Shown here one piece after another: positions 1-5,743 of a stretch of 6,230 nucleotides of DNA. Position numbers and translations under genes: made by a program. Under the pieces are notes generated by a model. It saw only the letters and a list, made by a program, of their open reading frames with translations. It ran no database searches and had not been told where the DNA came from. Source of the stretch: Planktotalea sp. GTDB lineage: Bacteria; Pseudomonadota; Alphaproteobacteria; Rhodobacterales; Rhodobacteraceae. Position 1 is the stretch's first letter; every line of letters begins with the position of its first letter. Location: NCBI GenBank assembly GCA_024645145.1, contig JAHEGL010000181.1, positions 1 to 6,230 on the forward strand. The letters run 5' to 3'.

Positions 1-1113
1 TTTCATTTGGTCAGTGATCTTGATGATAATGCCTTGAAAGCGGAGCTGTTAGGCTGGCTTCTGGCGGGATATCAGTTTGATCGCTATAAAACGAACGCGC
101 GCGCACTGGCGCAGCTTAGATGCCCTGATACCGCTGATGCTGCCCAAATCGAAGCGATCGCAGCAGGGGAAAGGCTCACACGCGATCTTATAAACACACC
201 TGCGTCTGACATGGGGCCGCCCGATCTCGAGAACGCCGCGCGCGATTTGGCCAGCGCACATAGCGCCAGTATCTCGGTGACCGAAGGTGACGAACTACTG
301 ACACATAACTTTCCTATGATCCATGCAGTTGGACGTGCTGCATCGAGCGCGCCGCGTCTTATCGACATGCGCTGGGGCGAGACGGGCCCGAAACTCACAT
401 TGGTCGGAAAGGGTGTGTGTTTTGACACAGGGGGTTTGAACCTGAAACCTGGTGCGTCAATGGGTTTGATGAAGAAGGATATGGGCGGTGCCGCTGCCGT
501 CCTTGGCCTTGCCAGCATGATTATGTCGCTTGGGATATCCGTTCAATTGCGCGTGCTCATCCCAGCGGTTGAAAACTCTGTCAGCGCTGATGCTTTCCGG
601 CCGGGCGATATTTTGAATTCCCGCAAGGGCCTCACGGTTGAAATCAACAACACCGATGCTGAGGGCCGTTTGGTTTTGGCAGATGCACTCGCGCTAGCAG
701 ACGAAGAAAACCCAGATGCAATTATTTCTATGGCAACCCTGACAGGCGCTGCGCGCGTCGCTGTTGGCCCTGATCTTGCGCCGTTTTATGCACAAAGCGA
801 CAGCAGCGCACGCGCGCTCGAAACCGCCGCAGCGACTGAGCAAGACCCTGTCTGGCGCTTGCCGTTCTGGGAGCCTTATGAGGCGATGATTGAACCGGGC
901 ATTGCTGATCTAGACAACGCTCCCAAAGGTGGGTTTGCGGGCTCCATTACGGCTGCGCTTTTTCTGCGCCGGTTCGTCACGGAAACACCAAACTACATGC
1001 ATTTTGACATCTATGGCTGGCAACCAAGCGCCGCCCCTGCAAGGCCTCAGGGTGGCGTTGGTCAAGCCACGCGTGCTTTGCTCGCCGCACTTCCTGATAT
1101 CTTGAAGTCATGA
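1..1113 (+). CDS. Leucyl aminopeptidase family protein (peptidase M17), 5' end outside window
   Basis: This is a cytosolic metallo-aminopeptidase of family M17, which removes N-terminal residues from peptides using two metal ions. The frame is open from base 1, and about 370 residues are visible against roughly 460-500 for the family, so the gene starts upstream and the TTG at 7 is probably internal. Counting that TTG as residue 1, the family landmarks are all present: VGKGVCFDTGG (133-143; metal-ligand Lys135 and Asp140), KKDMGGAAAV (156-165; Asp158), and the M17 signature NTDAEGRL (215-222; Asp217, Glu219 and the catalytic-site Arg221). The C-terminal stretch DIYGWQPSAAPARPQGG matches the usual end of alphaproteobacterial members. 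The catalytic domain therefore looks complete and active, and only part of the N-terminal domain is missing. The stop overlaps the next ATG (ATGA, 1110-1113), which suggests coupled translation with the NlpC/P60 gene. Exact substrate preference cannot be read from the sequence, so I give no symbol. Confidence 0.95.
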   Translation, partial: FHLVSDLDDNALKAELLGWLLAGYQFDRYKTNARALAQLRCPDTADAAQIEAIAAGERLTRDLINTPASDMGPPDLENAARDLASAHSASISVTEGDELLTHNFPMIHAVGRAASSAPRLIDMRWGETGPKLTLVGKGVCFDTGGLNLKPGASMGLMKKDMGGAAAVLGLASMIMSLGISVQLRVLIPAVENSVSADAFRPGDILNSRKGLTVEINNTDAEGRLVLADALALADEENPDAIISMATLTGAARVAVGPDLAPFYAQSDSSARALETAAATEQDPVWRLPFWEPYEAMIEPGIADLDNAPKGGFAGSITAALFLRRFVTETPNYMHFDIYGWQPSAAPARPQGGVGQATRALLAALPDILKS

Positions 1114-1928
1114 GTGATCCACGTCTAACCCCTTCAAATGGCCGTGTCGCTTGTGAAAGCCTGCGCGGTGAAATCGCGGCGGACGCTTATGTGAACGGCG
1201 CGGCGCGTCAAGTGTCGGTGCCTCTTGCGGAGCTCTTGCGCGCGCCGGATGGCCCGCGTGATCGCCAGTTGCTGATGGGCGAAACGCTTCGCGTGTTTGA
1301 GGATCAGGGCGGTATGGCGTTCATTCAAGCCGACAAAGACGGCTATTGCGGCTATGTTAAAAGTGCGCATTTGGCAGATGTTGAAACAGCGACCCACTGG
1401 GTCAGTGCACCCTCCAGTCACATTTATTCAGAACCGAATTTCAAATCCTGTGATTTGGCCCCCTTGAGTTTTGGGAGCAAATTGCGCGTTATCGAAATGC
1501 ACGCTCGGTTTGCGCAAACATCCGTCGGCTATGTCCCACGCCAACATATTCGCGAAAGCGGCGAGGTGGAGCGCGAGCCCGCGCAAGTCGCGCGTCTTTT
1601 CCTCGGCACACCCTATCTGTGGGGCGGCAATTCTCGGTTTGGTATTGATTGCTCTGGCCTGATTCAGACTGCGCTGACGGCCTGCGGCATCGCATGTGAT
1701 GGCGATAGTGATCTACAAGAAGCAAATCTCGGACGCAGTGTGAATGGCAACCCCGAAGCGGGGGATTTGTTGTTTTGGAAAGGCCATGTTGCGATGCTGG
1801 CTGATGCGAAGACACTGATACATGCAAATGCGCATCACATGGCTGTTGTTCTAGAAGGTTTTGATGTGGCGCTTTCGCGGATATCTGAACAAGGTGATGG
1901 CGAAGTCACACGCCACGTACGCCTTTAA
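1110..1928 (+). CDS. NlpC/P60 family cell-wall peptidase with SH3-like domains
   Basis: This 272-residue protein has a C-terminal NlpC/P60 cysteine peptidase domain (about 155-272). The family usually cleaves gamma-D-glutamyl-diaminopimelate or similar bonds in peptidoglycan stem peptides. The catalytic set is visible: Cys181 in GIDCSGL, His226 in WKGHVAML, and a third polar residue, His238, in TLIHAN. GTPYLWGG before the Cys is also typical. Residues about 15-90 and 95-150 look like two bacterial SH3-type modules (LLMGE...GYCGYV, then SSHIYSEP...VGYVPRQHI), as in dipeptidyl-peptidase-VI-like enzymes. I see no signal peptide or membrane segment, so a cytosolic role in recycling imported muropeptides fits better than a secreted hydrolase; this is inference. 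The start is the ATG in the ATGA overlap with the M17 gene, and both products would act on small peptides. Its stop overlaps the convergent DUF2794 gene by 4 bp. Confidence 0.93.
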   Translation: MSDPRLTPSNGRVACESLRGEIAADAYVNGAARQVSVPLAELLRAPDGPRDRQLLMGETLRVFEDQGGMAFIQADKDGYCGYVKSAHLADVETATHWVSAPSSHIYSEPNFKSCDLAPLSFGSKLRVIEMHARFAQTSVGYVPRQHIRESGEVEREPAQVARLFLGTPYLWGGNSRFGIDCSGLIQTALTACGIACDGDSDLQEANLGRSVNGNPEAGDLLFWKGHVAMLADAKTLIHANAHHMAVVLEGFDVALSRISEQGDGEVTRHVRL

Positions 1929-2269
1929 TCAACGGCTCGGATCAGTTTGCGCTCTAGCACACGCAGAACAGCTTTCAAATCATTCCCGCGTTTCAAGATC
2001 TGGCCATCCATCCCAACAACCGCATATTGCCCTTGTTTGTTGCGCAATTTGGGGCGCTTTTCGATCTTGTAGAGCGGGTTCTCAGCAGTGCGTTTGAATA
2101 CCGAAAAAACGGCCAGATCTTTTAAACAAGAGATCCCGTAGTCACGCCATTCGCCTGCTGCCACCATCTGTCCGTAAAGCGACATAATGGGCCCCAGTTC
2201 AGTGCGATGAAACGCGACTTGTAATTGTGCGGGCTTTGGGTGCAACGGGATAGGTGTTTGATCTGTCAT
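1925..2269 (-). CDS. DUF2794 family protein of unknown function
   Basis: This is a 114-residue protein that I recognise as DUF2794, a small family from alphaproteobacteria with no assigned function. The family-like core runs from about residue 14 to 105, with the characteristic stretches LYGQMVAAGEWRDYGI, LAVFSVFKRTAENPLYKIEKRP and GQYAVVGMDGQILKRG. No signal peptide or membrane helix is visible, so it is probably cytosolic. It is rich in basic residues towards the C-terminus, but I see no clear nucleic-acid-binding motif. I chose the ATG at 2269 because family homology begins just after it. The frame is open up to 2389, but that extension does not look like the family and would overlap the divergent GNAT gene. 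An AAAGGA lies upstream at a somewhat long spacing (about 15 nt), so the ribosome site is only fair. The gene is monocistronic, convergent with the NlpC/P60 gene and divergent from the acetyltransferase. Confidence 0.88.
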   Translation of the reverse strand: MTDQTPIPLHPKPAQLQVAFHRTELGPIMSLYGQMVAAGEWRDYGISCLKDLAVFSVFKRTAENPLYKIEKRPKLRNKQGQYAVVGMDGQILKRGNDLKAVLRVLERKLIRAVD

Positions 2270-2290
2270 ACTTTTACATTTGCGTCCTTT

Positions 2291-2304
2291 GTGATGTAAA
2301 TCAA
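2291..2304. promoter_or_regulatory. FNR/FnrL-like palindrome (weak candidate)
   Basis: GTGATGTAAATCAA matches the FNR/FnrL anaerobox TTGAT-N4-ATCAA at 9 of 10 specified bases; the first base is G instead of T. It sits in the 72-bp divergent gap between DUF2794 and the GNAT gene. Its centre (2297.5) is only about 44 bp from the GNAT start codon and about 29 bp from the DUF2794 start. Classical activation from -41.5 would therefore give an almost leaderless GNAT transcript and cannot serve DUF2794. Repression of either gene, or chance, are equally possible readings. Confidence 0.3.
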
Positions 2305-2341
2305 GCATGTCGCACTCTGGATCGGATAAAAGGCTCGCCCA

Positions 2342-2824
2342 ATGTACATTCGCGCTGCAACGTATCAAGATCATGACGCTGTATGGCAAATGCTTAAACC
2401 TGTGTTCCGCTCTGGTGAAACCTACGCGATAGACCCCGACATTTCAGAGAAAGACGCGCTGGACTATTGGACTGGCGCTGATGCGGGCTGCTTTGTGATT
2501 GAACAGGAGGGCACAGTTTTCGGCACATACTACCTGAAAACAAACGCCCAAGGCGGCGGCGCGCATGTCTGCAATTGCGGTTTCGTCACAGGACCTACGG
2601 CTCAGGGCAAAGGGGTTGCGCGCGCGATGCTCGTGGATGCGCTGCAACGGGCAAAAGAGACGGGCTACAAAGCGATGCAATTCAACTTTGTGCTTGCCAA
2701 CAACGTCCGCGCCATCGACATCTGGCAGCGTGCTGGCTTCAATACAGTCGGGCGGCTTCCCAAAGCTTTCCATCACCCTAAGGATGGAATGATAGACGCT
2801 TTGGTTATGTTCAAAACGCTCTAA
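2342..2824 (+). CDS. GNAT family N-acetyltransferase
   Basis: This 160-residue protein is one complete GNAT fold; such enzymes transfer an acetyl group from acetyl-CoA to an amine. The acetyl-CoA pyrophosphate-binding motif A is clear at about 80-97 (GFVTGPTAQGKGVARAML). It holds the Q-x-x-G-x-A pattern at Gln88, Gly91 and Ala93, followed by the expected helix. Motif B follows as NNVRAIDIWQRAGF (120-133), where the Asn/Ala/Gly-Phe pattern is typical. The N-terminus (IRAATYQDHDAVWQML) has the usual beta-strand and helix start. The ATG at 2342 is preceded by AAAGG at about 8 nt. The acceptor cannot be predicted: GNAT subfamilies with this organisation include protein, amino-acid and drug acetyltransferases. 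The gene stands alone, divergent from DUF2794 and convergent with the broken ureohydrolase gene. Only 39 bp separate the two convergent stops, and I see no hairpin there. Confidence 0.92.
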   Translation: MYIRAATYQDHDAVWQMLKPVFRSGETYAIDPDISEKDALDYWTGADAGCFVIEQEGTVFGTYYLKTNAQGGGAHVCNCGFVTGPTAQGKGVARAMLVDALQRAKETGYKAMQFNFVLANNVRAIDIWQRAGFNTVGRLPKAFHHPKDGMIDALVMFKTL

Positions 2825-2863
2825 ACTTCATTTTTCTAAATAAACTCAAATCCCACGTTTCAT

Positions 2864-3825
2864 TCAGCGCTGTACTTTGGCATGAAAGATAAACCCCAGA
2901 AAATTAAGCAACAATTGCGCCGCTAAAATCTGTGTGTTTTCAGTTGGGTCATAGGCTGGTGCGACTTCGACAAGGTCGATGCCAACGACATCATTGCGCG
3001 CGGCCAGACCCTGCAAAATTTCCAAAACATCATAGTACAAAAATCCACCATGACTGGGGGTGCCAGTTCCCGCAGCGATAGACGGACAAAAAGCATCAAT
3101 GTCTATGGTTACATAAATCCGTGCGCCTTCGGGAATACGATCCAACACTGCATCTGTTCCAAGTTTGCGCACTTGGCGCACGGACAAAATATCAGATCCT
3201 CGTGCTCGCGCATCGACGTACCCTTCTTTTGCAGTGGAAGAAACGTTGCGAATGCCCAGTTGCGTCATTCCGCTGACATAGGGTTTTTCAATTGCGCGGC
3301 GCATGGGGTTGCCGTGACCTTCTGTGACGCCGTGGCGTTCATCAACAAAGTCGAGATGGGCATCGATTTGAACCACATGGATTGGCCCGTCGCGCTCGCA
3401 CACGTCAGAGAAAGCGTTAATACAAGGAATGTTAATTGAATGATCACCACCGATCGTTAGTGGAATTGCGCCCGCATCCAAAATTTTGCGCACACCAAAT
3501 TCTATGTTGGCGTGGTTTTGGTGTGGATAATATCCGCATCACCCAGATCTACGATCCGCACGTCGCCGCCTAAATAGGTTGCGTCGTCTTCGTGATCATA
3601 TGCACCTGCATGGCCGAAACTGAACAAAGTCGACGCCTCGCGCACAGCGCGTGGGCCAAACCGCGCGCCGGGTCGCCATTGAGTGCCAAAATCAAAGGGA
3701 GCCCCCAAGACAGCAACATCTGCATCAATGGAATCCCAGTCACTCACATAGGGCTTCTTGGCAAACGTCGAAATTCCGACAAATGGTAGGTTCAAACGAC
3801 CCGTTTCATATCCATTCTCAGACAT
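2864..3825 (-). pseudogene. Agmatinase/ureohydrolase family gene, frameshifted near 3514
   Basis: Intact members (agmatinase, guanidinobutyrase, guanidinopropionase) hydrolyse a guanidino compound to urea and an amine at a binuclear Mn site. Here the reading frame is split. The first 103-104 codons (from the ATG at 3825; LGAPFDFGTQWRPGARFGPRA is typical) run into a stop at 3502-3504. The rest continues in the -1 frame from about 3514, reading HANIEFGVRKILDAG and then the full catalytic core. All six metal ligands lie in the second part: His of GGDHS, Asp/His/Asp of IDAHLD, and the two Asp of TIDIDAF. The family end LVEVAPAYDPTENTQILAAQ is also present. Compared with E. coli SpeB and GbuA-type enzymes recalled from memory, the junction lacks three residues as well as being out of frame, consistent with loss of about 10 bases. 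The rest is well preserved, so the lesion looks recent. Substrate is uncertain, so I give no symbol. The second frame alone (GTG at 3493) would lack the N-terminal strand and is unlikely to work. Confidence 0.85.
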
Positions 3826-3832
3826 ACACTCT

Positions 3833-3839
3833 CCTCCTT
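3833..3839 (-). promoter_or_regulatory. Strong Shine-Dalgarno of the ureohydrolase gene
   Basis: On the minus strand AAGGAGG (within TAAGGAGG) lies 7 nt before the ATG at 3825. It is a near-perfect anti-16S match and fixes that start codon. Such a strong site in front of a frameshifted gene supports the idea that the gene was well expressed until recently. Confidence 0.85.
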
Positions 3840-3842
3840 AGT

Positions 3843-3866
3843 GAAAGCCCGTTGCAAAGGGCTTTC
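3843..3866 (-). repeat. Hairpin 1 of a tandem hairpin pair
   Basis: This is a perfect 8-bp inverted repeat with an 8-nt loop. On the minus strand the arms are GAAAGCCC and GGGCTTTC and the loop is TTTGCAAC. It lies 3 nt upstream of the ureohydrolase Shine-Dalgarno, between the LOG-family gene and the ureohydrolase gene. No T-run follows on either strand, so it does not look like a standard intrinsic terminator. It is more likely an mRNA-processing or stability element, or part of a small palindromic repeat. Confidence 0.7.
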
Positions 3867-3867
3867 C

Positions 3868-3891
3868 AATAACTCTTCGCAAAGAGTTATT
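3868..3891 (-). repeat. Hairpin 2 of a tandem hairpin pair
   Basis: This is a perfect 10-bp stem with a 4-nt loop, or equivalently 8-bp arms with an 8-nt loop. On the minus strand the arms are AATAACTC and GAGTTATT and the central eight bases are TTTGCGAA. It starts on the last base of the LOG gene's TGA stop and is separated from hairpin 1 by a single base. Both hairpins are 24 nt long and share TTTGC at the same loop position. The AT-rich stem and lack of a T-tail argue against a strong terminator. Confidence 0.7.
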
Positions 3892-4736
3892 CACCGCCCC
3901 GGAATTTCGCCGCGCCGCTCACCTGCGCCATCCCAGTTTTCAATAGCGTGAATCGCTTCTTCAGCCGTTTCGACAAAGCGGAACAAATCCAAATCTTCTG
4001 CTGAAATTGTACCGGCTTCGGAGAGCGCATCCCAGTTGATGATACTTTCCCAAAACTTGCGTCCAAAAAGCAAAACAGGAACGCGTTGCATGCGACCGGT
4101 TTGAATTAACGTCAGCGCTTCGAAAGTTTCGTCCAATGTTCCAAACCCACCTGGAAACACACAAATTGCCTTAGCACGTATCAAAAAATGGATCTTACGG
4201 ATCGCGAAGTAATGAAAGTTAAAGCACAGATCAGGCGTCACATATTCGTTCGGCGTTTGCTCATGGGGCAGTACGATATTCAAGCCGATCGAGGCACCAC
4301 CCGCATCCATCGCACCGCGATTGCCTGCTTCCATCACGCCCGGTCCACCACCGGTAACAATGACATCTTCCTTGCCATAAGACTTCATCGACTTTTCGGT
4401 CATCAAACGTGCAAACTCGCGCGCTTGATCGTAATACTTCGACAGGTCAGCCAATGTTTTCGTGCGCGCAGAGCTTTTATTCGCAGGCTCTGGAATGCGT
4501 GCACCACCAAACAGCACAATCGTGCTTTCGATCCCGCGCTCGTCCATGATCAACTCAGGCTTGAGCAGCTCCAATTGCAAACGTACGGAACGTAGCTCAT
4601 CGCGACACAGAAATTCCTCATCTGCGAAGGCAAGTTTATATGCGGGGGCACGGGTTTGGGGCGTGTCAGGCACATGCTCTGTCGCATCACGATCAGTTCC
4701 TGCATCGCGAAACGGGCTTTTCTTTTCGTCTTTCAT
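3891..4736 (-). CDS. LOG family protein (TIGR00730-type nucleotide phosphoribohydrolase)
   Basis: This 281-residue protein belongs to the LONELY GUY / 'lysine decarboxylase-like' family (Rossmann fold). Characterised members hydrolyse nucleoside 5'-monophosphates to free base and ribose 5-phosphate; the old 'lysine decarboxylase' label is wrong for this family. The two diagnostic motifs are present: GGGPGVMEA (129-137) and PGGFGTLDE (195-203, the PGGxGTxxE nucleotide and catalytic motif). Arg180 in AIRKIHF is also at the family's usual place. The first 40 or so residues are charged and look disordered, making this longer than minimal LOGs (about 180-200 residues) but usual for the alphaproteobacterial group. 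The ATG at 4736 has AGAGGA at a reasonable distance. Whether the substrate is a cytokinin precursor or a general purine/pyrimidine nucleotide cannot be told. It reads away from dapD and towards the ureohydrolase gene, with which it is probably co-transcribed (65-bp gap filled by two hairpins). Confidence 0.93.
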   Translation of the reverse strand: MKDEKKSPFRDAGTDRDATEHVPDTPQTRAPAYKLAFADEEFLCRDELRSVRLQLELLKPELIMDERGIESTIVLFGGARIPEPANKSSARTKTLADLSKYYDQAREFARLMTEKSMKSYGKEDVIVTGGGPGVMEAGNRGAMDAGGASIGLNIVLPHEQTPNEYVTPDLCFNFHYFAIRKIHFLIRAKAICVFPGGFGTLDETFEALTLIQTGRMQRVPVLLFGRKFWESIINWDALSEAGTISAEDLDLFRFVETAEEAIHAIENWDGAGERRGEIPGR

Positions 4737-4765
4737 CGTTCTTGTCCTCTAAAGCGGCTTAACCC

Positions 4766-4855
4766 ATGTCTAACGAGGCATTTGCCAGCACACCAGTCAC
4801 GATCACGATTGCGCGGCGCGCCCATTTCATGTCTAAAGCCGCAAATTCAATGTAG
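4766..4855 (+). other. Possible 29-codon upstream ORF before dapD
   Basis: An ATG-initiated frame beginning MSNEAFASTP ends at TAG (4853-4855), 12 nt before the dapD start and in the same frame. It contains a second ATG (4829), and both ATGs occur in the octamer ATGTCTAA that also begins dapD. I see no Shine-Dalgarno in front of either ATG and no run of lysine codons, so a translated leader peptide is unproven. It could also be non-coding sequence, or the remnant of a duplicated start region. Confidence 0.2.
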
Positions 4856-4856
4856 C

Positions 4857-4862
4857 GAGGGA
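4857..4862 (+). promoter_or_regulatory. Shine-Dalgarno of dapD
   Basis: GAGGGA lies 5 nt before the ATG at 4868. It is the only good ribosome site in the region, and it picks this ATG over the two upstream in-frame ATGTCTAA copies. Confidence 0.75.
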
Positions 4863-4867
4863 ATCCC

Positions 4868-5695
4868 ATGTCTAATGCACAGCTAGAAACTGCGATCGAA
4901 GCGGCCTGGGAGGCACGCGACACCATCACACCCGCCACAACAGGTGAACAGCGCGAAGCAATTGAAGACACGCTTAACGCACTTGATAGCGGCAAGCTGC
5001 GCGTTGCGGAAAAGCAGGCCAGCGGTGACTGGCATGTAAATCAATGGGCGAAAAAGGCCGTTCTTCTTGGCTTTCGAATCAAAGATATGGAGCAGCACGA
5101 AGGTGGCCCGCAAGGCGCTGGCTGGTGGGATAAAGTTGACAGCAAATTCAAAGGTTGGGGCGACGCAGAATGGAAAGCCGCAGGGTTTCGCGCTGTTCCA
5201 AATTGTGTTGTTCGCAAGTCCGCATTCATCGCGCCCGGCGCGGTTCTTATGCCATCTTTCGTGAACCTGGGCGCTTATGTTGACGAGGGCACGATGGTCG
5301 ACACATGGGCCACTGTTGGGTCCTGCGCACAGATCGGTAAGAACGTTCACCTCTCTGGTGGTGTCGGGATCGGCGGTGTGCTTGAGCCAATGCAGGCGGG
5401 TCCAACAATCATCGAGGACAACTGCTTTATCGGTGCGCGTTCCGAAGTTGTAGAAGGCTGCATCGTGCGTGAAGGTTCTGTTCTGGGCATGGGCGTATTT
5501 ATTGGCCAGTCTACAAAAATCGTTGATCGCGAAACAGGCGAATTCACATACGGTGAAGTCCCAGCAGGTTCCGTTGTTGTTGCCGGCTCTATGCCGTCTA
5601 AGAACGGTGTAAACCTCTATTGTGCTGTTATCGTGAAGCGCGTCGATGCGCAGACACGCTCCAAAACAAGCATTAATGAATTGCTGCGCGACTAA
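4868..5695 (+). CDS. dapD: 2,3,4,5-tetrahydropyridine-2,6-dicarboxylate N-succinyltransferase
   Basis: DapD transfers succinyl from succinyl-CoA to tetrahydrodipicolinate in the cytosol, the step committing the succinylase branch of lysine and meso-diaminopimelate synthesis. The 275-residue length is normal for the family. An N-terminal helical domain (about 1-100) leads into a left-handed beta-helix of hexapeptide repeats (about 105-240), including [30 protein letters not shown] and [17 protein letters not shown]. It closes with [13 protein letters not shown] sequence (here [18 protein letters not shown]) and ends in INELLRD. Asp145 and Glu193 sit where the acidic active-site residues of characterised DapD enzymes lie (inference from remembered numbering with a constant offset). 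Nothing is missing or degraded. It is transcribed away from the LOG gene across a 131-bp divergent region. I see no lysine riboswitch: the leader is too short and lacks its helices. A hairpin follows 7 bp after the stop. Confidence 0.97.
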   Translation: MSNAQLETAIEAAWEARDTITPATTGEQREAIEDTLNALDSGKLRVAEKQASGDWHVNQWAKKAVLLGFRIKDMEQHEGGPQGAGWWDKVDSKFKGWGDAEWKAAGFRAVPNCVVRKSAFIAPGAVLMPSFVNLGAYVDEGTMVDTWATVGSCAQIGKNVHLSGGVGIGGVLEPMQAGPTIIEDNCFIGARSEVVEGCIVREGSVLGMGVFIGQSTKIVDRETGEFTYGEVPAGSVVVAGSMPSKNGVNLYCAVIVKRVDAQTRSKTSINELLRD

Positions 5696-5702
5696 AAAGA
5701 TT

Positions 5703-5735
5703 TGGCAAAGGCGCGTATGATCTGTGCCTTTGCCA
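5703..5735 (-). terminator. Hairpin terminator between convergent genes
   Basis: There is a perfect 10-bp inverted repeat, TGGCAAAGGC / GCCTTTGCCA, with a 13-nt loop that can add a G-U and a C-G pair. Read on the minus strand, the stem is followed by AATCTTTTT, the T-rich tail of an intrinsic terminator for the channel gene. Read on the plus strand, it follows the dapD stop by 7 bp but has no T-run, so it may end dapD transcription only weakly or protect the mRNA 3' end. Confidence 0.75.
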
Positions 5736-5743
5736 GCACATGC

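Noticed and set aside
84..518. Minus-strand open frame of 144 codons inside the M17 gene
   Set aside because: It is antisense to a clearly conserved peptidase domain, and its composition is typical of a shadow of a coding strand.
2270..2389. Longer start for the DUF2794 gene at 2389
   Set aside because: The extra 40 residues do not resemble the family and would overlap the divergent GNAT gene; the ATG at 2269 fits family length.
2825..2863. Terminator between the GNAT gene and the ureohydrolase gene
   Set aside because: The stretch is AT-rich with a short T-run but no inverted repeat that could form a stem before it.
3050..3439. Plus-strand open frame of 129 codons
   Set aside because: It lies wholly antisense to the ureohydrolase coding sequence, has no recognisable motif and is best explained as a shadow frame.
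3502..3530. Programmed -1 ribosomal frameshift in the ureohydrolase gene
   Set aside because: No X-XXY-YYZ slippery heptamer is in the right phase before the stop (the in-frame codons there are ACC AAA ACC ACG CCA ACA), and three expected residues are also missing, so a mutation is the simpler reading.
4782..4810. Sigma-70 promoter for dapD with TTGCCA as -35
   Set aside because: The hexamer at a 17-nt spacing (ACGATT) is a poor -10 match, and no better pair was visible, so no promoter is called.
4737..4867. Lysine riboswitch or attenuator upstream of dapD
   Set aside because: The gap is only 131 bp, contains no multi-helix fold or terminator that I can see, and the mini-ORF has no lysine-codon run.
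4781..5740. Exact 12-nt direct repeat TTTGCCAGCACA at 4781-4792 and 5729-5740, flanking dapD
   Set aside because: About one exact 12-mer repeat is expected by chance in a window of this size, there are no other mobile-element signs, and the second copy is partly one arm of the terminator hairpin.
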